A program made the translations under genes and the position numbers. A stretch of 64,000 nt of DNA from Nocardia bovistercoris (GTDB lineage Bacteria; Actinomycetota; Actinomycetes; Mycobacteriales; Mycobacteriaceae): positions 1-64,000 of the forward strand of contig NZ_JADMLG010000023.1 of the NCBI RefSeq assembly GCF_015674855.1. Reading direction: 5' to 3'. Under the pieces are notes generated by a model. The model made no database searches. It had not been told where the DNA came from and saw nothing but the letters and a program-made list of their open reading frames with translations. Of the stretch, positions 55,601 through 63,911 are shown piece by piece. The stretch's first letter is position 1. Every line of letters starts with the position of its first letter.

Positions 55601-57222
55601 GCAAGGCCAGACACCGCTGGCCCGACGAGACGCCTGCGCGCGCCGCGCACTGGGTGCTGATCTTCGGCATCACCTCCATGGTGCTCGCGGCGGTCCCGAT
55701 CATGGGGCTCGCGGCGGGCGGCGGCTACATCGCCTGGCGGATCCGCGACACCGCGACCCTCACCGAGGGCATCGGCCGCGCGTTCACCGTCCTGCCCATC
55801 GCGACCCTGCTCAGCCTCGGCGTGTACGCGGCGATCACGATCATCGCGGTCCGGCTGTTCAGCATCGGACTGCGCGAGGGCTACCACCCGGTCCGCAGCC
55901 GGATCGGCTGGCAGGCCTGGTCGACCGAACGACTCCTCGACGGGGCGCGCACCTTCCTGTTCCCCCTCTACGCGAGCCTGCTCACCCCGATCTGGCTGCG
56001 GCTGCTCGGCGCGAAGGTCGGCCGTTCGGTGGAAGCGTCGACGGTGCTGCTGCTGCCCAAGTTCACCACCGTCGCCGACGGCGCGTTCCTGGCCGACGAC
56101 ACCATGGTCGCCAGTTACGAACTCGGCGGCGGCTGGCTGCACATCGGTGAGGCGAAGGTCGGCAAACGCGCCTTCCTCGGCAATTCCGGGATGACCGCGC
56201 CGGGCCGAAGGGTGCCCAAGAACGGTCTGGTCGCGGTGCTGTCGGCCGCGCCGTCGAAGGCCAAGGCCGGGTCGTCGTGGCTCGGCAGCCCGCCGGTGCG
56301 GCTGCGGCGCGCCTCGGAGAACGCCGACACCGCGCGCACCTTCGATCCGCCGCTGCGGCTGCGGATCGCCCGCGGCATCGTGGAGACCTGCCGACTCATC
56401 CCCGTCCTTGTGACCTTCGCCATCGGACTCGGCGTGCTGTTCACGCTGGCCTGGCTGGCGCAGCGGCTCGGGCACCTGCCCGCCGCGCTGCTCAGCGGCG
56501 TGGTGCTGCTCGCCGCGGGCGCGGTCGCCTGCGGCAGCGCGGTAGCGGCGAAATGGTTGCTGGTCGGGCGGATCGGGACCGACGAACATCCGCTGTGGAG
56601 TTCGTTCGTGTGGCGCAACGAGGTCGCCGACACCTTCGTCGAGACCGTCGCCGCGCCTTGGTTCGCGCGCGCCGCGACGGGTACACCGGTACTGAATCTG
56701 TGGCTGCGCGGACTCGGCGCACGGATCGGGCGCGGGGTATGGTGCGAGTCCTATTGGCTTCCGGAGGCAGACCTGGTGACGCTCGGTGACGGTGCGACCG
56801 TGGAACGCGGATGCGTTGTGCAGACCCATCTCTTCCACGATCGGATCATGGCGATGGATACCGTCACCCTCGGCGCGGGTGCGACGCTCGGCCCGCATTG
56901 CGTCGCGCTGCCCGCCGCCGTGATCGGCCCCGGCGCGACCATCGGACCGGCCTCGCTGGTGATGCGCGGCGATGTGGTGCCGCCGTCGACGCGCTGGTGG
57001 GGCAACCCGATCGCGCCGTGGAACGAAAAGATCTCGGCTGCCACCATGGTCGCGGCGACCACGGACAACGACGACACCGCGGAGACGGTCGCGAGAACCG
57101 GGAACGGGGCGGATACGGCAGCGAAAGATGCCGGTGCTCCCGCGAAGGGCGCCGGAACTCTGTCGAAAGGCGCGGAATCGGAGGCCGGTTCGAGAACGAG
57201 TCCGGCGGAAGCGCCCCGTTGA
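52639..57222 (+). CDS. Pls/PosA-type non-ribosomal homopolymer synthetase
   Basis: 1527 residues. Residues 1-200: disordered Pro/Ser/Asp-rich. About 200-690: adenylation domain with FTSGSTGTPKG, NTYGPTE, YRSGDL and SGK. About 700-760: carrier domain, GGGSLAAAQ with Ser714. Then six membrane helices interleaved with left-handed beta-helix (hexapeptide) modules, as in epsilon-poly-L-lysine synthetase, where these parts elongate a single-amino-acid chain. By hand alignment to GrsA the specificity residues read D-A-E-S-I-G-T-V-V-K, close to lysine codes. Product therefore likely a cationic homopeptide (inference). ATG 52639 has AGGA upstream; ATG 52618 is in frame too. Confidence 0.88.
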   Translation: MQPQVDTAAGDDPDASGRSDSTQSPPAPEPSPSLSPQVRNPTDAGQRAASAPSATASRIRANGSSPDADSEPPRETESPSTAPPSTDSGAASKGESQTGSKPIVDAPPPSSGSAHATAAHPGPESSVDSDTEPPEHDSASAIETEASLATESAVDPAPASATPLDYTAGPSTDITSAPAADSGDSPLLSGALAAPPRTLVDILAETALTHPDAPAIDDGEVVLGYAELLAEIDIAVERLAVAGVGAGDRVGVRMPSGSHELYVTILAVLHAGAAYVPVDADDPDERARLVFGEAKVSAVVTGDGIEISATAPETTGVTATPEPGDDAWIIFTSGSTGTPKGVAVTHRNAAAFVDAEAELFLRDAPIGPGDRVLAGLSVAFDASCEEMWLAWRHGACLVPAPRALVRTGADLGPWLVRREISVVSTVPTLAATWPAEALDPVRLLIFGGEAVPPELAERLAGAADREVWNTYGPTEATVVACAALLDGSGPVRIGLPLNGWDLTVVDPSGNPVAEGESGELVIGGVGLARYLDPDKDAEKYAPLPTLGWERAYRSGDLVRNDRAGLVFLGRADDQIKIGGRRIELGEIDNALQHLPGVTGAATAIRTTKAGNKILVGYLTGPDPDYDLKAARDTLAEQLPAPMVPRLAVVAELPTRTSGKVDRDALPWPLPKRKDAEAEAGLTPTAQWVAVLWDSILGAEVTSPDTDFFDVGGGSLAAAQLVAALRERYPRVAVADLYDHPRLGALADHLDESAPAAAVEERTVRPTPLPAQLFQVLATIPLTTLTGLQWLTWLAIVGNIAAWSGSLPWLPHLSWWWALIAFALFISPPGRMALCAFGARLLLDDVRPGSYPRGGHVHLRLWTAVRLSEASGAENLSGAPWMVPFARALGARIGRGVDLHTLPPVTGMLELGDRCSVEPEVDLSGYWIDGDLVHIGPIVVGSGAVVGSRSILLPGTKIGKNAEIAPGSAVSGKIKGDQEWAGSPAVKVGKARHRWPDETPARAAHWVLIFGITSMVLAAVPIMGLAAGGGYIAWRIRDTATLTEGIGRAFTVLPIATLLSLGVYAAITIIAVRLFSIGLREGYHPVRSRIGWQAWSTERLLDGARTFLFPLYASLLTPIWLRLLGAKVGRSVEASTVLLLPKFTTVADGAFLADDTMVASYELGGGWLHIGEAKVGKRAFLGNSGMTAPGRRVPKNGLVAVLSAAPSKAKAGSSWLGSPPVRLRRASENADTARTFDPPLRLRIARGIVETCRLIPVLVTFAIGLGVLFTLAWLAQRLGHLPAALLSGVVLLAAGAVACGSAVAAKWLLVGRIGTDEHPLWSSFVWRNEVADTFVETVAAPWFARAATGTPVLNLWLRGLGARIGRGVWCESYWLPEADLVTLGDGATVERGCVVQTHLFHDRIMAMDTVTLGAGATLGPHCVALPAAVIGPGATIGPASLVMRGDVVPPSTRWWGNPIAPWNEKISAATMVAATTDNDDTAETVARTGNGADTAAKDAGAPAKGAGTLSKGAESEAGSRTSPAEAPR

Positions 57223-58568
57223 TGCCGAACAAGTTCTACGACAAACCGATAGACGAATACCTTCCGCAGAACGGCAACCGGGGCTACCGGGTGTCGCGGT
57301 ACGAATTGACGCTGGTCTACAAGGTGGCGGGCAACCGGCTCACCGGCCGCGCCGAGATCACCGCGGTCACCACCGAGGTGCGCCCGCGCTACGCGCTCGA
57401 CCTGTCCCAATCGCTTTCGGTGTCCAAGGTTTTCGTCAACGGCGTCAAGGCCGCCAAGTACACCCATCAGCGCGGCAAACTCGTCGTCACCCCGCAGCAG
57501 CGGATTCCGGCGGGCGGCGTGCTCGCGCTGGTCGTGCAATACGGCGGCGCGCCGAAACCGGTGCGCGGACCGTGGGGCGAGGTCGGCTGGGAGGAACTGT
57601 CGGAGGGGTCGCTCGTGGCCAGCCAGCCCAATGGCGCGGCCTCCTGGTTCCCGTGCGACGACCATCCGAGTTCCAAAGCCAGCTACCGCATCTCGATCAC
57701 CACCGACACCCCGTACTACGCGCTGGCCAACGGCGCCCTGGTCGGCAAGCAGACCAAAGCCAGCCAGACCACGTGGACCTACGATCAGCCCGAACCCATG
57801 TCGAGCTATCTGGCCACCATCCAGATCGGCCCGTACCGCCGCTACCGGGTCGGTCCGGCGCACAGCAGGGTGCCGATGCACGCCGTTGTGCCGCCGCGGC
57901 TGCGTTCCGCCTTCGAACACGACTTCGCCCGCCAGCCCAAGATGATGGAACTGTTCGTCGAGAGGTTCGGCCCGTACCCGTTCGGCGCGTACACCGTGGC
58001 GATCACCGACGACGAGCTGGAGATCCCGATCGAAGCCCAGGGCATCTCCGTGTTCGGCGCGAACCACTGCGACGGGCGTCGCGGTTACGAACGCCTGGTG
58101 GCGCACGAACTCGCGCACCAGTGGTTCGGCAACAGCCTCACCATCCGCCAGTGGCGCGACATCTGGCTGCACGAGGGTTTCGCGTGCTACGCCGAATGGA
58201 TCTGGTCGGAGGCGTCGGGCGGGGCGAGCGCCGATCAGCAGGCGAGGGCCGCGCGAGGGCACCTGGCCAGGCAGCCGCAGGACATCGCGATCGGCGACCC
58301 CGGCCCGCGCCGCATGTTCGACGACCGCGTGTACAAGCGCGGCGCGCTGACCCTGCACGCGCTGCGCCTGCACCTCGGCGACACCGCCTTCTTCGACCTG
58401 GTGCGGGAATGGACCCGCCGGTACCGCCACGCCTCGGTCACCACCGAGGATTTCACCGACCTGGCCGGGCACTACAGCATGACCTCGCTGCGCCCGCTGT
58501 GGGACGGCTGGCTGCGCGCGCGAACCCTGCCCCAGTTGCCGTCGGCGCAAGGCAAGCTCGCGCACTGA
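57222..58568 (+). CDS. M1-family zinc aminopeptidase
   Basis: 448 residues, a compact M1 peptidase without the long C-terminal domain. HELAHQWFGN near residue 294 and WLHEGFACYAEW with the third ligand Glu. The GxMEN exopeptidase motif is altered to IEAQGIS, seen also in other short members. Its ATG overlaps the Pls stop (TGATG), so translation is coupled. In Streptomyces poly-lysine producers zinc aminopeptidases degrade the polymer; a trimming or self-protection role is plausible here. No signal peptide. Confidence 0.9.
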   Translation: MPNKFYDKPIDEYLPQNGNRGYRVSRYELTLVYKVAGNRLTGRAEITAVTTEVRPRYALDLSQSLSVSKVFVNGVKAAKYTHQRGKLVVTPQQRIPAGGVLALVVQYGGAPKPVRGPWGEVGWEELSEGSLVASQPNGAASWFPCDDHPSSKASYRISITTDTPYYALANGALVGKQTKASQTTWTYDQPEPMSSYLATIQIGPYRRYRVGPAHSRVPMHAVVPPRLRSAFEHDFARQPKMMELFVERFGPYPFGAYTVAITDDELEIPIEAQGISVFGANHCDGRRGYERLVAHELAHQWFGNSLTIRQWRDIWLHEGFACYAEWIWSEASGGASADQQARAARGHLARQPQDIAIGDPGPRRMFDDRVYKRGALTLHALRLHLGDTAFFDLVREWTRRYRHASVTTEDFTDLAGHYSMTSLRPLWDGWLRARTLPQLPSAQGKLAH

Positions 58569-58589
58569 AGGCTCGGGACCGATTCCGCG

Positions 58590-58778
58590 TCAGAAGACCA
58601 GGTAGCGCGCGGCGATCTCCTCGATCAGCGGATCGTCGTCGGCCACCGAATCGAGCCGTTCCAGATCGTCTTCGACCGAGACCTGTCGCGTGTCTTCCTG
58701 CTCGGGATCCGGCGCGCCGTCCTCGTTGAGCTGCCGCAACAGTTTGGCCCGCACGCGCTGCTTCAATGTGTCGCTCAT
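58590..58778 (-). CDS. Small acidic hypothetical protein
   Basis: 62 residues, rich in Asp/Glu, e.g. VEDDLERLDSVADDDPLIEEI. Predicted helical; no family recognised. ATG chosen because the frame upstream is Cys/Arg-rich non-coding. Convergent with the M1 gene (21 bp between stops). Confidence 0.6.
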   Translation of the reverse strand: MSDTLKQRVRAKLLRQLNEDGAPDPEQEDTRQVSVEDDLERLDSVADDDPLIEEIAARYLVF

Positions 58779-58941
58779 ACTCGAAGCTTGCCCGCCACAC
58801 GACGGTGCAACCAGCAACGCCGCGCACACCGAACCGCACCGCTCCCGCACCGACACACCGCGACGCCGCACGACCGGGCGGGGACAGGCACCGCGACCCG
58901 ACGCCAGTTGGCGACACCGAGCACACCGCACACCTACGGCG

Positions 58942-58986
58942 CGAGCCGAACTCACCGCACGACAGCGCTCGAGCCGAACTCACCGC
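58942..58986. repeat. 17-bp direct repeat
   Basis: CGAGCCGAACTCACCGC at 58942-58958 and 58970-58986, between two minus-strand genes. May be a regulator site or a duplication; function unknown. Confidence 0.6.
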
Positions 58987-58993
58987 CCACGAA

Positions 58994-59479
58994 TCAGACG
59001 GGGGTGAGCCAGCCGCCCCACGGGGTGTTGCGGAAGACGCAGTACACGGCGATCAGCGCGAGCAGTATCCACATCGTCGACCGCTCGATCCTCGGCAGCA
59101 CCAGCCGCTGCCCACGCCAGGCGCGCACGGCCCACGCGCCGACCCACAGCGCGAGTCCGAACAGCAGCGGGACCGCGATCAGGTTGCTGTGCAGCGCGTC
59201 GACGATCCGCCCGTCGGTGAGGTTGTGCACGGACCGCATGCCACCGCACCCGGGGCAGTACATACCGGTCAACGCGTACACCGGGCACACACCGTATGCC
59301 CCTTCCACGTGCGGATCACGGAAATGCAGCAGCGCCACCGCCCCGATCCCCACGCCTGCCGTCAACAACGGCAACGGCATGGCCCGCCAGCCGCGCTGCG
59401 TCGGCGGCTTGGTGTATTTCGCCAGAATCGAGTCGGCGGCCGTTTCACCTGCGACATGCGCGCTCTCCACAAGGTTCAA
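58994..59479 (-). CDS. DUF2752 membrane protein
   Basis: 161 residues, three hydrophobic helices. The family motif CPGCGGMRSVHNLTDG is intact, preceded by GVCPVYALTGMY. TTG start at 59479; a GTG 9 bp in is an alternative. Function unknown; such proteins are common beside FHA or septation genes in actinobacteria, but not here. Confidence 0.85.
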   Translation of the reverse strand: MNLVESAHVAGETAADSILAKYTKPPTQRGWRAMPLPLLTAGVGIGAVALLHFRDPHVEGAYGVCPVYALTGMYCPGCGGMRSVHNLTDGRIVDALHSNLIAVPLLFGLALWVGAWAVRAWRGQRLVLPRIERSTMWILLALIAVYCVFRNTPWGGWLTPV

Positions 59480-59489
59480 CGGTAACCGC

Positions 59490-59867
59490 TTATTCGGGTT
59501 GGGCGAAGCGCAGCACGTTGCCGAACGGATCGGTGACGGCGAATCCGGGGCCGCCGGGACCGGGCTCCGGCGGTCCCGGTGCGGCGTACCGGTATTCCTT
59601 CTCCGCTAACTCGGCTTGCAGCGCGTACACGTCGGCGACCGGAATCCACACGACGGTGCCCGGTGTGCCGTCACCGTGGTGTTCGCTGAGGTGCAGTCGC
59701 AGTCCCGACCGCGAGACCTGCGCGTAGCGCGGGAAGTCGGGACCGAATCGGTGTTCCCAGTCGATGTCGAGCCCGAGGTAATCCCGGTAGAACTCGTAGG
59801 CTTTGTCGACATCGAAGACGCGGAGCACCGGAACCGGCGCCGAAATACGAATATCCACCTTCGTCAC
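59490..59867 (-). CDS. VOC/glyoxalase-superfamily protein
   Basis: 125 residues, one VOC domain pair of beta-alpha-beta units. FDVDKAYEFYRDYLGLD, LRLHLSEHHGDG (metal His) and FAVTDPFGNVLRFAQ with the closing acidic segment. Resembles bleomycin-binding or glyoxalase proteins; activity undetermined. GTG start chosen; TTG at 59873 also open. Confidence 0.82.
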   Translation of the reverse strand: MTKVDIRISAPVPVLRVFDVDKAYEFYRDYLGLDIDWEHRFGPDFPRYAQVSRSGLRLHLSEHHGDGTPGTVVWIPVADVYALQAELAEKEYRYAAPGPPEPGPGGPGFAVTDPFGNVLRFAQPE

Positions 59868-59958
59868 CCCCAAAGATCTTGCCGGATCCTAGCCGGTCAT
59901 CGGCCGATCATGATCGATTTCATCCGGCGTTTCCTCGGCCGCCGTAGAATTTCACAGC

Positions 59959-60228
59959 GTGGATGCCGCTGGTTTCACCCGGCTCGACGGATTCGGGGTC
60001 AGCACGGCTCGCAAGCTGGAATTCGGGCATGTGGGTCACTGGCAGGCAGTACGGGACGGCGATACCGCGGGGTCGGTGGCGGTGGAGATCGATCCCGGTG
60101 ACGGTTCCTCGGTGGTGGTGTTCGTGCGGACGCCGCACCGACTCGACAGCAGTGCCGATTTCCACCCCGACGATCAGGTCTGTCTCGTGATTCCCGATCT
60201 GATCGCCGAACTCTTCGCTCCCGGCTGA
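59959..60228 (+). CDS. Small hypothetical protein
   Basis: 89 residues, mixed alpha-beta composition (LEFGHVGHWQAVRDGDTAGS, VVVFVRTPHRLDSSADFHPD). No family recognised and no clear ribosome binding site before the GTG. A strong terminator just after the stop supports a real transcription unit. Confidence 0.5.
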   Translation: MDAAGFTRLDGFGVSTARKLEFGHVGHWQAVRDGDTAGSVAVEIDPGDGSSVVVFVRTPHRLDSSADFHPDDQVCLVIPDLIAELFAPG

Positions 60229-60233
60229 TTCCC

Positions 60234-60264
60234 GAGCTCGACTCGACGGTTCCGAGTCGAGCTC
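60234..60264 (+). terminator. Intrinsic terminator
   Basis: Perfect 12-bp stem GAGCTCGACTCG with a 7-nt loop, 5 bp after the small hypothetical gene. Confidence 0.75.
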
Positions 60265-60400
60265 ACGCCGATGTCACGCGAACCGGCGCCCGCGCGATAC
60301 GTGGGAAAAGGGTGCCGGTCGCGGTGTTCGCCGTACCGATTATCGGATATCCGACCATTCGGGCCAGGATTTCCGGACCGTACCGCTTGCACTAGCTAGC

Positions 60401-60416
60401 ACCCTGCTTGCAGGGT
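60401..60416. promoter_or_regulatory. Inverted repeat upstream of hydrolase gene
   Basis: ACCCTG-CTTG-CAGGGT, 32 bp before the alpha/beta hydrolase ATG. Flanked by the direct repeat CTTGCA (22 bp apart). Possible TetR-type operator. Confidence 0.4.
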
Positions 60417-60448
60417 ACGGTAACGGCAGGACACAAAGGAGTGCTCGA

Positions 60449-61504
60449 ATGCTGGTCACGTCGATGCAGACGATCGCGGCGCTACGGGGAACCGAACCGC
60501 TCACCGCCGCCTACCGTGCCGGATTGCGCGGTCGCGCCTACGCGACCGCGGCGCTGAACAAGCCGACCGCACCGCACGAAGTCATACCCGTGACCACCGC
60601 CGACGGCGCCCGGCTCCGCGTGCACGCCTACGGCCGGGCCGACGCACCGACGATCGTGCTCGTGCACGGCTGGAGCTGCAGCATCGAGTACTGGTATCCG
60701 CAGATCAACGCGTTCGCCGACCGCTACCGGGTACTCACCTACGATCAGCGCGGCCACGGCGAGAGCGGACTCGGCCGGTCCCGCCTCGGCGCCGCGAGCC
60801 TGGCGAGCGACCTGAACGCGGTCCTGCACGCGGGCCTCGCGCGCGGCGAACGCGCCGTGCTCGTCGGGCACAGCATGGGCGGCATGACCATCCAGGCGTG
60901 GGCGGCCCGCTACCCGGATCAGGTGGCCGAACGCGCGAGCGAGATCGTGCTCGTGAACACCGCCGCGCGCGAGGTGCGCGGCGAAACCGACATGCTGCCC
61001 CTGCTGAACAAGCCGCTCACGGTCGGCGCCCGCCCGGTGACGTTGTGCGGCAGCACCCTTCGCATGCCGTCCCTGGTCGCGGAGACGGTCCTGTTCTCCC
61101 CCGTACCGGTACCCGGCGGTCGGCTCGTAAGCGCGGTCTTCAAGAACCGGGTGATGAACAAGGACGCCACCGACGATCAGGTCGCCTTCGCGCTCGCCGT
61201 CATCCGCGCCTGCCGCCCGCTCACCCGAGGCCTGCACGCCGCCGCCCTCGTCGATCTCGACCTCGGCGATTCCGCCACCCATATCAGCGTGCCGACGACG
61301 GTGATCGCGGGTTCGGCCGATCTACTGCTCCCCGAACGCATGTCGCGCCACATCGTCGAAATCCTGGACCGCAACGGCGTATTGGCCGACTACCACGTCT
61401 GGCCGACCGGCCACCTCGGCACCATCGAAGCCGCCGACCGGTTCGACGCGGTGCTCGAGCGCGTCGCCGCCCGCGCGTCCCGCTGGAAGGCCGCAGCGGT
61501 CTGA
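60449..61504 (+). CDS. Alpha/beta hydrolase
   Basis: 351 residues. Oxyanion motif VLVHGWSCSIEYWYP, nucleophile elbow VGHSMGG (Ser near 144), acid in GSADLLLPE and His in WPTGHLG. An esterase or lipid-type hydrolase; no signal peptide. AAAGGAG precedes the ATG. A candidate operator lies upstream, and a convergent terminator downstream. Confidence 0.9.
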   Translation: MLVTSMQTIAALRGTEPLTAAYRAGLRGRAYATAALNKPTAPHEVIPVTTADGARLRVHAYGRADAPTIVLVHGWSCSIEYWYPQINAFADRYRVLTYDQRGHGESGLGRSRLGAASLASDLNAVLHAGLARGERAVLVGHSMGGMTIQAWAARYPDQVAERASEIVLVNTAAREVRGETDMLPLLNKPLTVGARPVTLCGSTLRMPSLVAETVLFSPVPVPGGRLVSAVFKNRVMNKDATDDQVAFALAVIRACRPLTRGLHAAALVDLDLGDSATHISVPTTVIAGSADLLLPERMSRHIVEILDRNGVLADYHVWPTGHLGTIEAADRFDAVLERVAARASRWKAAAV

Positions 61505-61571
61505 GGTCCCGCCCGCCGCGAACTATTCCCCACCGGCCGCGAATCTCGTTGCCGCGCCGGAAAAACGAAAA

Positions 61572-61609
61572 GGGGGAAGCTCCGGTACGTATCCGAAGGA
61601 GCTTCCCCC
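61572..61609. terminator. Bidirectional terminator
   Basis: Perfect 12-bp stem GGGGGAAGCTCC with 14-nt loop between convergent genes. Confidence 0.8.
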
Positions 61610-61678
61610 CGTACGGAAGGGTAGCGCCCCGCCGTATCGTTCGGCCCGGCGACTCGCCGAACCGAAACCTATTGCCGC

Positions 61679-62899
61679 CTAAAGCGACCCGCCGCCACCG
61701 ATCAACCAGGGGTTGAAGGTGCACACCAGACCGGGGTGACCGGCCGGGTCGAGTGCGCGCAGCACGAGCGACAGCGCGCGCGGCGAGTACAGCATGGTCA
61801 GGTGATCGGAGAAGTCCTGATCGCAACCATCCTGCAGCACAACGTTGTTCACGGTCGCACCCGGTCCCGCCTTCAGGAAGGTGAGGTCGAACGGCGTGGT
61901 GATCTCGTCGTAGCGGGTGCCGATGACCGTGTAATCGATCCCCGGAACGGTGTCGCCGCCTGCGTTCAGCTTGTTCACGAAGTTCGAGCCGACGGTCTGC
62001 TGGATACCCGCGTGGCCGACGAAGATCTCGACGAAGCCGAGCACGTCGATACCGAGGTTGTTGACCGCGCGGCCGAGCGCGCCGATCCCGTCGAGGGTGG
62101 TGCCGTGGTTGGTGGCGCCGAGGGTGATCAGGTTCTGCACCCGGGGCGCGCCGTTCTCGAACTTCGTGTAGTAGCTCGCCATCGGACCCGCCTGGGAATG
62201 CGCGATGATGTCGACCTTGTCCGCGCCGGTCGCCGTCACCACCCGGTCGACGAACCGCGCGAGCTGCTTGGCCGAGTCCTCGATGTACCCGGTGCCCATG
62301 ACGCCCGGCAGCACCGATCCGACGCCGCCGCCTTGCAGCAGGTTCGACCGGCCGTAGTTGAAGGTGAAGACGCAGAATCCGGCGTCCTTCAGCGGCTGGC
62401 CCATGTAGGCGTAGCCGTTGTAGGCGTTCATCCAGGTGCCGTGCAGCGCGACCACCGGGCGGGGGTGCGCGGCCGTTGGCTTGCAGTTCCAGTCGTTGGT
62501 TCCCGGCGGCGCGACATCCGGGTTCTGCAGGCCGTAGCCGAACGCCGAAACCCACGAGGTCTGCGCGGGCCCGAAACCGATGGTGTCGGTGGCCGATCCG
62601 CCCGAGGAACCCGAGCTGCTCCCGGAACCGCCGTAGCAGTCGCCCGAACCGTTGCCCGAACCGGTGCCGCTGCCGGAGTTGCAGGCCGATCCGGTGCCCG
62701 CGACCGGCTGCGCCTTCAAACCGGCCTTGATGTAATCGGCGAGCGCCTGTTCGGTCGGCGCGGGCTCGGCGGGCGCCGGAGCGGGAGCGGCCGAGGTGAC
62801 GGCGCCGCTCACGCAGGTCGTCAGCGCGGTCAAGCCGACCATCAAGGCCAGCGCGCCGGACCTGCGCATTCGTGATCCGCTCCGAATCTTCGTCCTCAT
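61679..62899 (-). CDS. Secreted lipase/esterase
   Basis: 406 residues. Signal peptide (twin Arg in MRRSGALALMVGL, cleavage near SAAPAP about residue 38). A Gly/Ser-rich spacer (about 73-102) precedes the alpha/beta hydrolase domain. Nucleophile IIAHSQAGP, acid likely in RYDEITTP, His in DHLTMLYSP. Related to the class 2 lipases of Nocardia and Streptomyces. ATG with AAAGG upstream chosen over one 21 bp earlier. Confidence 0.88.
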   Translation of the reverse strand: MRTKIRSGSRMRRSGALALMVGLTALTTCVSGAVTSAAPAPAPAEPAPTEQALADYIKAGLKAQPVAGTGSACNSGSGTGSGNGSGDCYGGSGSSSGSSGGSATDTIGFGPAQTSWVSAFGYGLQNPDVAPPGTNDWNCKPTAAHPRPVVALHGTWMNAYNGYAYMGQPLKDAGFCVFTFNYGRSNLLQGGGVGSVLPGVMGTGYIEDSAKQLARFVDRVVTATGADKVDIIAHSQAGPMASYYTKFENGAPRVQNLITLGATNHGTTLDGIGALGRAVNNLGIDVLGFVEIFVGHAGIQQTVGSNFVNKLNAGGDTVPGIDYTVIGTRYDEITTPFDLTFLKAGPGATVNNVVLQDGCDQDFSDHLTMLYSPRALSLVLRALDPAGHPGLVCTFNPWLIGGGGSL

Positions 62900-63104
62900 C
62901 GAGTACCTTTCGCGCGACATCGGTGTTCCGCGATGCGCAGTGTGTGCGCACCGCGCTGCGCTCAGCGTGGTGCCGATACCGGCCGGTAATCCAGCCCGCG
63001 GGGGAAGTCCGGGCAGATCATGAATGCGGAGCAACCGTTCAGTGACGACACACAGTCGGTCCCGGCGAACGCCGATACCGGGCCGCGCCATACTGTTTCG
63101 CCCG
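62900..63104. other. Intergenic, no gene seen
   Basis: About 200 bp between lipase and SDR genes; must hold the lipase promoter. Nothing else identified. Confidence 0.4.
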
Positions 63105-63911
63105 TCACACCGCCTTGCGCAGCCCCGCGTCGACGAGCACATCTATTCCGGTCGTGCTGGCCGAGCGCGGTGAGCAGAGCAACACGACGGCGTCGGCGAC
63201 CTCCTGCGGATCGATGAGCCTGCCGGTGGTCAGCTTCATCATCTCGGCGGCACCCGTGCGCAACACGGTGTCGCGGTCGCTTCCGGTGGCCGCCGCGATC
63301 ACCTCGGCGGCCCCGCCCGGCTCGGTCCACCACGGCGTGACCACCGGACCCGGCGAAACCGTGTTCACGCGGATGCCTTTCGGCCCGAATTCCTCGGACA
63401 GCGCCTTGGTGAGGTTGCCGATGCCCGCCTTGGCCACGCCGTAGTCGACATTGACTCCGCTCGGCACGTGCGCGTGCGTCGAGGAGATGTTGACGATCGC
63501 ACCGCCGCCCCTGGCCAGCATCATCGGTATCGCGGCGCGGACCGCGCGCACCGTCGCCATGAGGTTGAACTCGAGCATGGCATGCCAGTCGGCGTCGTCG
63601 AGCGCGGTGAAGGAGAAGCGCGGCAGCACCGCACCCGGCGGCGGACCGCCCGCATTGTTGACCAGGATGTCGACGCCGCCGAAGGCGCGTTCGGCTTCGC
63701 CAAGCGCGCGTGCGGGTCCGTCGGAGGCGGTGAGGTCGACCGCGACATGCACGAGCCGCTCTCCCGCGATCGCGTCCAGTTCCGGGCTCGACCGCCGCGA
63801 CACCGCGACGACGAGCGCGCCCTCGGCATGCAGGGTTCGCGCCGTGGCCAGGCCGATGCCTTTCGAAGCTCCGGTGACCACCGCGATTTCATTGCGCAAC
63901 AAGAGATCCAT
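63105..63911 (-). CDS. SDR-family oxidoreductase
   Basis: 268 residues, classical short-chain dehydrogenase. TGASKGIG cofactor motif near residue 14, NNAGG, catalytic Ser in NISST, and YGVAK. SPGPVVTPWW after the active site. Substrate unknown. Confidence 0.92.
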   Translation of the reverse strand: MDLLLRNEIAVVTGASKGIGLATARTLHAEGALVVAVSRRSSPELDAIAGERLVHVAVDLTASDGPARALGEAERAFGGVDILVNNAGGPPPGAVLPRFSFTALDDADWHAMLEFNLMATVRAVRAAIPMMLARGGGAIVNISSTHAHVPSGVNVDYGVAKAGIGNLTKALSEEFGPKGIRVNTVSPGPVVTPWWTEPGGAAEVIAAATGSDRDTVLRTGAAEMMKLTTGRLIDPQEVADAVVLLCSPRSASTTGIDVLVDAGLRKAV

